The notes beneath the pieces were generated by a model, which was not told where the DNA came from, made no database searches, and saw only the letters and a program-made list of their open reading frames with translations. A program made the position numbers and the translations under genes. Below are positions 56,699-64,000 of a DNA stretch of 64,000 nucleotides, piece by piece. Each line of letters starts with the position of its first letter. The stretch's first letter is position 1. Location: the NCBI GenBank assembly GCA_947494695.1, contig CANLWB010000009.1, forward strand, positions 124,001 through 188,000, written 5' to 3'. Source of the stretch: an uncultured Flavobacteriaceae bacterium. GTDB taxonomy: Bacteria; Bacteroidota; Bacteroidia; Flavobacteriales; Flavobacteriaceae.

Positions 56699-57244
56699 CT
56701 ACCCCTGAAACTCGGGTTTAAATGCTTTATAATACACGTTAAACTTTTCCTGAGTATCAATCTCTTTATGGTCATCTTGGTGAAACATTTTTAGATAGAG
56801 CTCTAACTGTGGTGGTGTTTGAAATCCTTTTATGGGTGCGATAACATCACCTTTCTCATCTAAAAAGACGATGGTAGGATATGCTTGTACCTGTAAATAT
56901 CTTGACAATTCATGTGCAGAATTACGCCTGTTCGCTAAAGAGGGATTATAATTAGGGTTCGCATATACTTTTCCTTTATAATTAACCTTTTCGTTTCCTT
57001 CTGCATTAAATTTTACGGCATAATAGTTCTCATTTACATATTTAATAACATCTTTATTATGAAATGTTCGTTTGTCCAAAAGTTTACATGGCCCACACCA
57101 ACTGGTATAAACATCCATCATAATTTTTTTTGGATCTTTTTTTTGAAGCTCAACAGCCTTTTCTAACGTCACCCATTTAATCTCTTGAGCCGACATATAC
57201 CCAATGGCTAAAACCGCTAATAATAACAACATTTTCTTTTTCAT
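56699..57244 (-). CDS. Secreted thioredoxin-fold protein
   Basis: 181 aa from the ATG at 57244 (MKKKMLLLLAVLAIGYMSAQ signal peptide); a longer frame starts at 57292 inside the upstream gene and is less likely. Thioredoxin fold with active site TSWCGPCKLLDKRTF and cis-Pro in QAYPTIVFLDEKG. Probably a periplasmic disulphide reductase. It forms a pair with the next thioredoxin-like gene (17-bp gap). Confidence 0.9.
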   Translation of the reverse strand: MKKKMLLLLAVLAIGYMSAQEIKWVTLEKAVELQKKDPKKIMMDVYTSWCGPCKLLDKRTFHNKDVIKYVNENYYAVKFNAEGNEKVNYKGKVYANPNYNPSLANRRNSAHELSRYLQVQAYPTIVFLDEKGDVIAPIKGFQTPPQLELYLKMFHQDDHKEIDTQEKFNVYYKAFKPEFQG

Positions 57245-57261
57245 AACATGCATTCTTTTAA

Positions 57262-57720
57262 TTATAGCATTGCTGAGGCTTTGCTTATCCATTTCCCTGG
57301 ACCTCCTGCTACATATCCTAAGCTTCCTAGACGGGTTAAATTTATCTGTTTTTGATCATTCACATGAGGATTCGCAAACCAAATAGTTGGATACCCCCGC
57401 ACTTGAAACATACTTTGTAATTGATAGTTTTGTGCTTTTAATTTCTGATCTATTGGCGTTCGTCTAGGAAAATCTAATTCCACCAATATCACATTCTCAC
57501 TGGCCCATCTTTTAAATTCACCGGTTTTAAAAACTTCTTTCTGTAAGCGAATGCACCAACCACACCAGTCCGATCCGGTAAAGAACATTAACAATGGTTT
57601 CTTTTCTTTGGCTGCATATTCAGATGCCTGAGCCATATCGGTATACCAAACTAGCTCCTGAGCGCTCGTATAAACCGTTGAAAATAGACCTATTAAGCAT
57701 ATGTAAATTACCTTTTTCAT
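57262..57720 (-). CDS. Secreted thioredoxin-fold protein
   Basis: 152 aa from the ATG at 57720 (MKKVIYICLIGLFSTVYTSAQ signal peptide); the upstream ATG at 57780 would run through the terminator hairpin of the transporter gene and is rejected. The active site is FTGSDWCGWCIRLQKEVF (CGWC instead of CGPC) and the cis-Pro lies in RGYPTIWFANP. Similar to DsbD-gamma-like thioredoxins that handle disulphides in the periplasm. Confidence 0.9.
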   Translation of the reverse strand: MKKVIYICLIGLFSTVYTSAQELVWYTDMAQASEYAAKEKKPLLMFFTGSDWCGWCIRLQKEVFKTGEFKRWASENVILVELDFPRRTPIDQKLKAQNYQLQSMFQVRGYPTIWFANPHVNDQKQINLTRLGSLGYVAGGPGKWISKASAML

Positions 57721-57757
57721 ACTTTTGTTTGTTGCAAAACGTGTACCGAACTTACAA

Positions 57758-57783
57758 AAAATGCTCCAAAAATGGAGCATTTT
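57758..57783 (-). terminator. Terminator after the POT transporter genes
   Basis: Perfect 11-bp stem AAAATGCTCCA/TGGAGCATTTT with a 4-nt loop; six T follow on the minus strand. Confidence 0.85.
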
Positions 57784-57807
57784 GAATATAATTTAACGGT
57801 TTTTCGA

Positions 57808-59550
57808 TTAACGGACACCGTGCATAAGCTTTTTAATTATGGGTTGCATAATAAGAGAAAAGACTCCAACTACCACAGAAATAACGGTTAATATCCAGAA
57901 AAAGTGGCTAATTCCCTTTTCATTCGCTATTTTATCAACATTCTCGCCAAATACACCAGCTCCTTTCATTCCAATAGCAATAGCCAAATACCACACACCA
58001 AACATAAAAGCAATCATTCTTGCTGGTACTAATTTACTCACATAAGATAATCCTACTGGAGAAATACACAATTCTCCCATGGTATGAAACAGATACACCA
58101 GAATAAGCCATATAATACTTACGGAAGCCGTTTTTGCTCCAGGCTCAATGCCCATAGCTCCAAAGGCCACACAAGCCATACCCAAGGCTAATAAAAACAT
58201 ACCTATGCCATACTTCCCGTTTGCAGATGGATTATACTTGCTTTCCCACCATTTGGAAAATAACGGAGCCAGAGTGATGATAAACAACGAGTTTAAACTT
58301 GCAAACCACGAGGCTGGTATTTCTAAATTATCATCGTTAAACTGATTTTTTAACATCCAGATTGCGATACCCCAAACAATAATAAAACTTAAACTCAATA
58401 CAATATTCGACCATTTATAATTTCCGAATGTTTGCTTGAATAATAAATAAAGTACCCATGAAATAATGGCCAGTGGTACAACTACCATACAGGTGTTAAC
58501 AATTCTAAAAATATTGGCCGATGTCCCATCTAAAGTTCTATCGGTATAGTCATTCGCAAAAATAGTTAATGACCCTGGAGCCTGCTCGAAAATGGCCCAG
58601 AAGAAAATGGACAACAGCGCAAAAAACGACACGGCGATTAGCTTATCTCTGGTAATTAAAGAATACTGCGTGAATCTATAAATTAATAGGATGAGAAACA
58701 GTCCTAAGGCCGTAAAAATGGCGAGATTATTACCATGATCCCCTAAAAAGGAAAAGATATTTACACGGCCTTCAGAAATTGTTGTAGCCGGTGCATTAAT
58801 GATCCATAATAATCCCAATGCTACCATAACTAATATCATACCCAATTGCCAGGACGTAAAAGGTACGCGCTTATCATTATCTAAGGCTTCAATAGAATTA
58901 GCATCATCTTTTTTAGGTTTCAACCCTATATTTCCAAAAATGTTCTGAGCTAGCCAAAATTGAACCAACCCAAAAAGCATAAAAATACCTGCTAATCCAA
59001 ATCCAAAACTCCATCCAACCTGCTCTCCTAAATACCCACAAAGAATAATTCCTATGAATGCACCGGCGTTTACGCCCATATAAAAAATGGTATAGGCTCC
59101 GTCTTTCTTCTCTGGTCTGTCTTTGTACATTTCGGAGATAATGGAGGTCATATTGGGCTTAAAAAAACCATTCCCTATCACTAAAAGGCCAAGTCCTAAA
59201 TAAATAGACCATTGTGTTTCAATAGCCATTGAAGCATGCCCTAAAGTCATTAACAAAGCACCTACAAGAACGGCATATCTAAAGCCAATTATTTTATCGG
59301 CAAAATACCCTCCCATCATTGTTGAGAGATATACCAATCCTACATAAGAACCAAACAAGGCCATGGCATGTTCTCGGGGCCAGCCCCATCCTTCATCTAG
59401 TAGCGACGTTGTTAAAAACAATACTAATAACGCACGCATTCCATAGTATGAAAAACGCTCCCACATTTCGGTAAAAAACAAGACGAATAATCCTGATGGA
59501 TGTCCTAATACGGTACTTTTAAAAAATTGATCGGTTGAGTTTTCAGTCAT
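57808..59550 (-). CDS. POT-family peptide transporter (580 aa)
   Basis: Proton-coupled oligopeptide transporter of the major facilitator superfamily. The signature FFTEMWERFSYYGMRALLVLF contains the ExxERFxYY motif for proton coupling; GGYFADKIIGFRYAV is the MFS motif A region and GAYTIFYMGVNAGAFIG a PTR2 signature. About 14 membrane helices, with long insertions around 220-430 relative to its 462-aa neighbour. Third gene of the dpp-POT-POT unit (11-bp gap), so it should import di- and tripeptides released by the peptidase. Confidence 0.94.
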   Translation of the reverse strand: MTENSTDQFFKSTVLGHPSGLFVLFFTEMWERFSYYGMRALLVLFLTTSLLDEGWGWPREHAMALFGSYVGLVYLSTMMGGYFADKIIGFRYAVLVGALLMTLGHASMAIETQWSIYLGLGLLVIGNGFFKPNMTSIISEMYKDRPEKKDGAYTIFYMGVNAGAFIGIILCGYLGEQVGWSFGFGLAGIFMLFGLVQFWLAQNIFGNIGLKPKKDDANSIEALDNDKRVPFTSWQLGMILVMVALGLLWIINAPATTISEGRVNIFSFLGDHGNNLAIFTALGLFLILLIYRFTQYSLITRDKLIAVSFFALLSIFFWAIFEQAPGSLTIFANDYTDRTLDGTSANIFRIVNTCMVVVPLAIISWVLYLLFKQTFGNYKWSNIVLSLSFIIVWGIAIWMLKNQFNDDNLEIPASWFASLNSLFIITLAPLFSKWWESKYNPSANGKYGIGMFLLALGMACVAFGAMGIEPGAKTASVSIIWLILVYLFHTMGELCISPVGLSYVSKLVPARMIAFMFGVWYLAIAIGMKGAGVFGENVDKIANEKGISHFFWILTVISVVVGVFSLIMQPIIKKLMHGVR

Positions 59551-59561
59551 AATGTTATAGT

Positions 59562-60950
59562 TTAGTTTTCAGCAAGTTCAAATCCTTCTGCTTCATCATA
59601 TTTTATCTCACGTTCGTTATCTTCTGCTTTATGGGTAAGCTTTTCCAACTTATTACGAAATATCATAACTAAACCTCCAAACATAACACAAAATATTGCA
59701 ATTCCTGTAAAGACCTTAAATTCACCAAAACCTTCGGCAGACTCGCCTAATAGTCCGGCAAGTTTATTACCAAAACCTGTCATTGCGAAATAGACTCCCA
59801 TCATTAACGAGGCATATTTTAACGGAGCTAATTTTGTTATATACGATAGTGCAACAGGAGAGATACATAGTTCTCCCACTGTATGAAATAGGTAAGCTAA
59901 AACCAACCAGTACATAGCTGATGCTCCTGTACTATTAAATTCTGCGGCAGCGGCCGACATGAAGAAGAACCCTGTTCCCATGATTATTAATCCCACAATC
60001 ATTTTAAACAAAGATGTAGAGATTTTTCCTTTCAGTTTTCTATTGGCCCAAAACAATGCTACCGATGTTCCTAAGAATATAATAAACATAGCGTTTAAAG
60101 ATTGGAACCAGGATGCCGGAACTTCCCACCCCATTAACATTCTATTGGTGTTTTCCTTAGCATATAAATTCATTAGACCTCCTGCTTGCTCGAAAGCTCC
60201 CCAGAATACAATTACCAATAAGAACGATATAAACAATACCACTACCCTATCTTTTTCTACACTGGTCAAAGGTTTTTTCATTGCCTCTTTCTCTTCTTTA
60301 TTTTCAGATGCTCCAAGGAAATTACCAACATGCTTTAAGTGTTTTTGTCCTAATAAATACTGAATTAAGCCCAAAGCCATACCAATTCCGGCTAATCCGA
60401 AACCATAATGCCAACCATGTACTTCTCCTACATATCCTACAATTAAACTCGACAAAAAGGCTCCTATATTTATACCTATATAGAAAATGGTAAATCCTTT
60501 ATCTCTTCTAATGTCTCCTTGTTGATACAAGCCTCCAACCATTGTTGAAATATTTGGTTTTAACATCCCTACTCCAGCAACAATTAAAGCCAAACCGGTG
60601 TAAAAAGCCCAAAGTTCCTCCACTGCCAATATGCTGTGCCCTGCCACGAGTAACAACCCTCCATAGAGTACCGATTTTTTCTGTCCTAAGAATTTATCTG
60701 CGATCCAACCTCCGGGAATAGACATTACATAAACCATCATGGTATACGTTCCGTATAGAGATAAGGCATCTCCTCGTGTCCACCCTAATCCGGCATTCCC
60801 TGCCTGTGTTTCAGCGACCAGATATAATACCAAAATGGCTCTCATTCCGTAATACGAAAAGCGTTCCCACATTTCTGTAAAAAACAGAACATACAATCCT
60901 ATCGGATGCCCAAATAGTTCTTTTTGCTTTATTGTAGATGTATTTGACAT
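59562..60950 (-). CDS. POT-family peptide transporter (462 aa)
   Basis: Second POT carrier with FFTEMWERFSYYGMRAILVLYL, GGWIADKFLGQKKSV and GFTIFYIGINIGAFLSS. It is closer to the minimal 12-helix size than the neighbour at 57808 and is clearly a paralog. It lies 17 bp after the peptidase gene in the direction of transcription and 11 bp before the second carrier. Two carriers in one unit suggest different peptide preference or affinity. Confidence 0.94.
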   Translation of the reverse strand: MSNTSTIKQKELFGHPIGLYVLFFTEMWERFSYYGMRAILVLYLVAETQAGNAGLGWTRGDALSLYGTYTMMVYVMSIPGGWIADKFLGQKKSVLYGGLLLVAGHSILAVEELWAFYTGLALIVAGVGMLKPNISTMVGGLYQQGDIRRDKGFTIFYIGINIGAFLSSLIVGYVGEVHGWHYGFGLAGIGMALGLIQYLLGQKHLKHVGNFLGASENKEEKEAMKKPLTSVEKDRVVVLFISFLLVIVFWGAFEQAGGLMNLYAKENTNRMLMGWEVPASWFQSLNAMFIIFLGTSVALFWANRKLKGKISTSLFKMIVGLIIMGTGFFFMSAAAAEFNSTGASAMYWLVLAYLFHTVGELCISPVALSYITKLAPLKYASLMMGVYFAMTGFGNKLAGLLGESAEGFGEFKVFTGIAIFCVMFGGLVMIFRNKLEKLTHKAEDNEREIKYDEAEGFELAEN

Positions 60951-60967
60951 AAAATTATTATTATATA

Positions 60968-63202
60968 TTAACCCTTAATGTTTGTTTCTTTCATTTTGTC
61001 CTCTTCTTTTTCCTTTACAATCTTATCTCCCAAGGTGTTATTGATAAAACGAGTCATTTTTTTGTAAAGATGAAGTCTCGTATTTCCGCCATAGATTCCA
61101 TGGTTTTTATCTGGATACACAGCCCAGTCGAATTGCTTATCTGCCTGAATTAAAGCTTCGGCCAATCGCATCGTATTCTGCAAATGCACATTATCGTCTC
61201 CCGACCCATGCACTAACAGAAAGTCTCCTTTTAGTTTATCTACATGGTTTATTGGAGAATTATCATCGTAACCACTAGCGTTCTCCTGTGGAGTGGTCAT
61301 ATATCTTTCTGTATAAATGGTATCATAAAAACGCCAACTGCTCACTGGTGCGACTGCAATAGCCATTTTAAACACATCATTTCCCTTAAACAGGCAATTA
61401 CTACTCATAAAACCACCATAACTCCATCCCCAAATGCCTATTCTTGAAGCATCGATATATGGCAATGCACCTAGTTGTTGTGCTGCGGCAATCTGGTCTT
61501 CCACCTCGTATTTCCCTAATTCATTTTGAGTCACTTTTTTAAAGGTAGCTCCTTTTAATCCGGTCCCTCGACCATCCACACATACCACCACGTAGCCCTG
61601 TTGTGCCAGGTGTTGAAACCAATAATCGTTAGCGCTGTTCCATTTGTTGGAAACCGATTGAGATCCTGGTCCGGAATATTGTGTCATGAATAATGGGTAT
61701 TGCTTTGATGCGTCAAAATTGGCTGGTTTGATCATCCACATATTAAGATCATTACCATTCACATGGATCGTACTAAATTCCTTCTTAGAAGTTTTATAAT
61801 CTGAAAGCTTTTGAGCTAGTACGTCATTATCTTTTATGCTTTTAATTAAATTCCCCGAGGCCGAGCTATTTAAGGTATACTCTGGAGGTGTAGTGGCACT
61901 TGAAAAGGTATTGATAAAGTATGAGAAATCGGCACTAAAAGCCGCATTGTTTGTACCATCACTTTTCGTTAGCCTGGTTTTACCCCGTCCGTTTAGCTTT
62001 ATGGAATACACATCTCTGTTAATAGAACCATTTTCTACTGATTGATAAAAAATTCGGTTCGAGTTTTTGTCATAACCATAATATCTGGTTACCTCCCAAT
62101 TTCCTTTGGTTATTTGATTAATAAGTTTTCCGTTTTTATCGTAATGATAAATATGGTTAAATCCATCTTTTTCGCTAGTCCAGATAAAACTATTGTCTTT
62201 CAAAAAGGTTAGGTTGTCTGTTACATCTATATAAGCCTTATCTTTTTCGGCTAAAACTAAATTAGAGGTATTGCTTTTTGCGTTTATCAACCATAAATCC
62301 AACTCGTTTTGATGTCTATTCATATAATGAGCACTCAAAATATTAGGATCATTGGTCCATTCAATTCTTGGAATATAGAAATCACTATAAGTCTTGTTTA
62401 CTTTTACCTCACGAATTTCATTAGTTTCTAAGTCATATATATGTAAAGACACTTCTGAATTTGCTTCTCCTGCTTTTGGATATTTGAATACATGTTGTGT
62501 TTGGTAGAGCTCTTTTCCATAAACATCCATAGAAAACTCTGGCACCTTAGATTCATCAAATCGTATAAAGGCTATTTTATTGCCTTCGGTATTCCACTCG
62601 AAAGCACGTACAAAAGAAAACTCCTCTTCGTAAACCCAATCGGTTATACCATTTATGATAACATTCTTTTTACCATCCTGTGTTATTTGATTGGTTTCTC
62701 CGGATTCTAAATTTTTAACATATAGATTATTGTTTTTTGCAAAAGCGACCTGACTTCCATCTGGAGAAAATGTAGGTTCCTGAATCTTATCTTCATCAAT
62801 TAACGTTATAGATTTATCATCCACATTATAGACATAGTAGTTACCAAGACTTGAACGACGAAAAATGGCTTCTTCGTTCGTTGCTAAAATCACTTTGTTC
62901 TCATCGGCACTAAAGGCGTAATCTGTAAAATATGGTATAGCGTCGAGAGTTCCTGAATTTACAAGGGTTTTAACCTTTTCCAGGGTCTTATAATCGTAAA
63001 CATCTATAGTTGTTGTTCTTGCTGCTCTATTAAAACCTAAAACGGAATATTGTTGTCCATTTGCCATGGAATGCAATACATCCATTCTTTCCGTTCTAAA
63101 AGCGCCATTCCAAATGGATTCGAGTGTAATTTCTTTTGTTTGTGCAGTTAAGAAAAACGTTGTTAACAAACAAAAGAAAACAGACAATTTTAGGTGTTTC
63201 AT
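60968..63202 (-). CDS. Dipeptidyl peptidase IV (S9 family)
   Basis: 744 aa. Signal peptide MKHLKLSVFFCLLTTFFLTAQ, an eight-bladed propeller domain with DWVYEEEFSF (the Glu pair that binds the substrate N-terminus), then an alpha/beta-hydrolase domain with GIWGWSYGGFMSS (Ser594), VHGSGDDNVHLQ (Asp) and YPDKNHGIYGG (His). It removes X-Pro or X-Ala dipeptides from peptides in the periplasm or at the surface. First gene of a unit with two peptide carriers, a clear supply chain for peptide use. Confidence 0.95.
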   Translation of the reverse strand: MKHLKLSVFFCLLTTFFLTAQTKEITLESIWNGAFRTERMDVLHSMANGQQYSVLGFNRAARTTTIDVYDYKTLEKVKTLVNSGTLDAIPYFTDYAFSADENKVILATNEEAIFRRSSLGNYYVYNVDDKSITLIDEDKIQEPTFSPDGSQVAFAKNNNLYVKNLESGETNQITQDGKKNVIINGITDWVYEEEFSFVRAFEWNTEGNKIAFIRFDESKVPEFSMDVYGKELYQTQHVFKYPKAGEANSEVSLHIYDLETNEIREVKVNKTYSDFYIPRIEWTNDPNILSAHYMNRHQNELDLWLINAKSNTSNLVLAEKDKAYIDVTDNLTFLKDNSFIWTSEKDGFNHIYHYDKNGKLINQITKGNWEVTRYYGYDKNSNRIFYQSVENGSINRDVYSIKLNGRGKTRLTKSDGTNNAAFSADFSYFINTFSSATTPPEYTLNSSASGNLIKSIKDNDVLAQKLSDYKTSKKEFSTIHVNGNDLNMWMIKPANFDASKQYPLFMTQYSGPGSQSVSNKWNSANDYWFQHLAQQGYVVVCVDGRGTGLKGATFKKVTQNELGKYEVEDQIAAAQQLGALPYIDASRIGIWGWSYGGFMSSNCLFKGNDVFKMAIAVAPVSSWRFYDTIYTERYMTTPQENASGYDDNSPINHVDKLKGDFLLVHGSGDDNVHLQNTMRLAEALIQADKQFDWAVYPDKNHGIYGGNTRLHLYKKMTRFINNTLGDKIVKEKEEDKMKETNIKG

Positions 63203-63326
63203 TAAAAAAAATATTTATTTCGTAAAAGGACGTCAAGTTTACTAAAAATTCTTCAAAAAACCAGTTTTATTAACACTTAAATAATTTCCTGCAAATTGAG
63301 GTATTTAATATTCATACCAAGAGTAG

Positions 63327-63334
63327 TATCTTTG
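63327..63334 (+). promoter_or_regulatory. Promoter -7 element of the HMG-CoA reductase gene
   Basis: TATCTTTG, an exact TAnnTTTG, 19 bp before the start codon; no convincing -33 TTTG is seen at the expected distance. Confidence 0.55.
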
Positions 63335-63353
63335 TACTGCAAACGAACATTTT

Positions 63354-64000
63354 ATGAGTAAATCTATCTCGGGTTTTTCTAAACTAACCAAATCAAAAAA
63401 AATCGATTGGATTGTTGACACTTATTTTTCAAATACGGAAGAAGCTAAACGTGTTTTAATCCAATATTGGAATACAGATGAAAAACTGCAACAACTCCAT
63501 GATGAGTTTATTGAAAATACGATAACCAACTATTACCTGCCTTTGGGTGTGGCTCCTAATTTTTTAATTAACGATAGGCTTTACACGATTCCTATGGCTA
63601 TTGAAGAAAGTTCGGTAGTTGCTGCGGCGAGTAAAGCTGCAAAATTCTGGTTAGATCGCGGCGGATTTAAAACACGAGTTGTTTCGACCACCAAAATTGG
63701 TCAGGTCCATTTTATATATAAAGGTGATTTTAATAAATTAAGTCAGTTTTTTAGCGTCATAAAGTCTAAACTTATTGAGGATTCCAAATCGATTACGTCC
63801 AATATGGAAAAACGTGGCGGTGGAATTTTAGATATTGAATTGCGAGATAAGACTAAGGACATAGATCATTACTACCAACTTCACGCATCATTTGAAACCC
63901 TAGATGCTATGGGTGCTAATTTTATAAATTCCTGCCTGGAACAGTTTGCTACAACTTTTAAAAGAGAAGCTCTTGAATTTTATGCTTTCACTGAAGCTGA
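63354..64000 (+). CDS. Class II HMG-CoA reductase (partial, runs off the window)
   Basis: 215 codons from the ATG at 63354 to the right edge. FIENTITNYYLPLGVAPNFLIN, TIPMAIEESSVVAAASKAAKFW and YYQLHASFETLDAMGANFINSCLEQFA are the substrate-binding and catalytic motifs of hydroxymethylglutaryl-CoA reductase (the ENTI and MGAN blocks). In flavobacteria the enzyme makes mevalonate for isoprenoids, as these bacteria use the mevalonate route. The C-terminal part lies outside the window. Confidence 0.93.
   Translation, partial: MSKSISGFSKLTKSKKIDWIVDTYFSNTEEAKRVLIQYWNTDEKLQQLHDEFIENTITNYYLPLGVAPNFLINDRLYTIPMAIEESSVVAAASKAAKFWLDRGGFKTRVVSTTKIGQVHFIYKGDFNKLSQFFSVIKSKLIEDSKSITSNMEKRGGGILDIELRDKTKDIDHYYQLHASFETLDAMGANFINSCLEQFATTFKREALEFYAFTEA

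Noticed and set aside
57245-57292. Upstream start for the thioredoxin-like gene at 56699
   Set aside because: It lies inside the preceding gene and would bury the signal peptide; the ATG at 57244 is cleaner.

Overview
The window comes from an AT-rich Bacteroidetes chromosome, most likely a marine or polysaccharide-associated member of the Flavobacteriaceae. The grounds are a hybrid two-component regulator, type IX secretion (T9SS) sorting tails, promoters of the TAnnTTTG type, an FtsZ with a very long tail, a MurE with the meso-DAP motif, a class II HMG-CoA reductase, and the short palindromic repeats typical of this group.

Layout. (1) 171-5537, minus strand: five poorly characterised genes, including a lipase-like hydrolase, a GNAT acetyltransferase and an L,D-transpeptidase-like protein; they look accessory. 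(2) 6039-8995: an unknown small protein, a TPR histidine kinase split by a frameshift in a T7 run, and its LytTR response regulator. (3) 9328-10545: a protein with a basic N-terminus and a possible 2OG-Fe(II) oxygenase core. (4) 10795-18889: a hybrid two-component regulator followed by two tandem, near-identical secreted clan GH-A-like proteins. Each of these two has the same pair of 9-bp direct repeats, 21 bp apart, at the same distance from its start codon. (5) 19368-27343: an NfeD-like membrane protein, a flotillin and a giant AAA+ ATPase. (6) 27617-28690: an intact tRNA-Arg(UCG) preceded by three tandem 310-bp units. Each unit holds a small GIY-YIG nuclease gene and a 5' half of the same tRNA, broken by a 20-bp palindrome and ending at the position of the canonical tRNA intron (37/38). 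This is the most unusual locus in the window. (7) 28821-45324, minus strand: the division and cell-wall (dcw) cluster mraZ-rsmH-ftsL-ftsI-murE-mraY-murD-ftsW-murG-murC-ftsQ-ftsA-ftsZ, then a YqeY-like gene, with a three-box MraZ operator in front. (8) 45537-56649: housekeeping genes (hydrolase, engB, lipoprotein, Opp-type permease, tail-specific protease, surE, lpxB, NlpC/P60, comEC). (9) 56699-63202, minus strand: two thioredoxin-like proteins, two POT peptide transporters and dipeptidyl peptidase IV, a peptide-use module. (10) 63354 to the right edge: a partial HMG-CoA reductase gene.

How the genes fit together: the dcw genes overlap or nearly touch and should be co-transcribed under MraZ control. 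The hybrid regulator probably activates the duplicated secreted proteins through the repeat pairs. DPP IV would release dipeptides outside the membrane for the two POT carriers. All functional calls are from reading the sequence; no database search was run.
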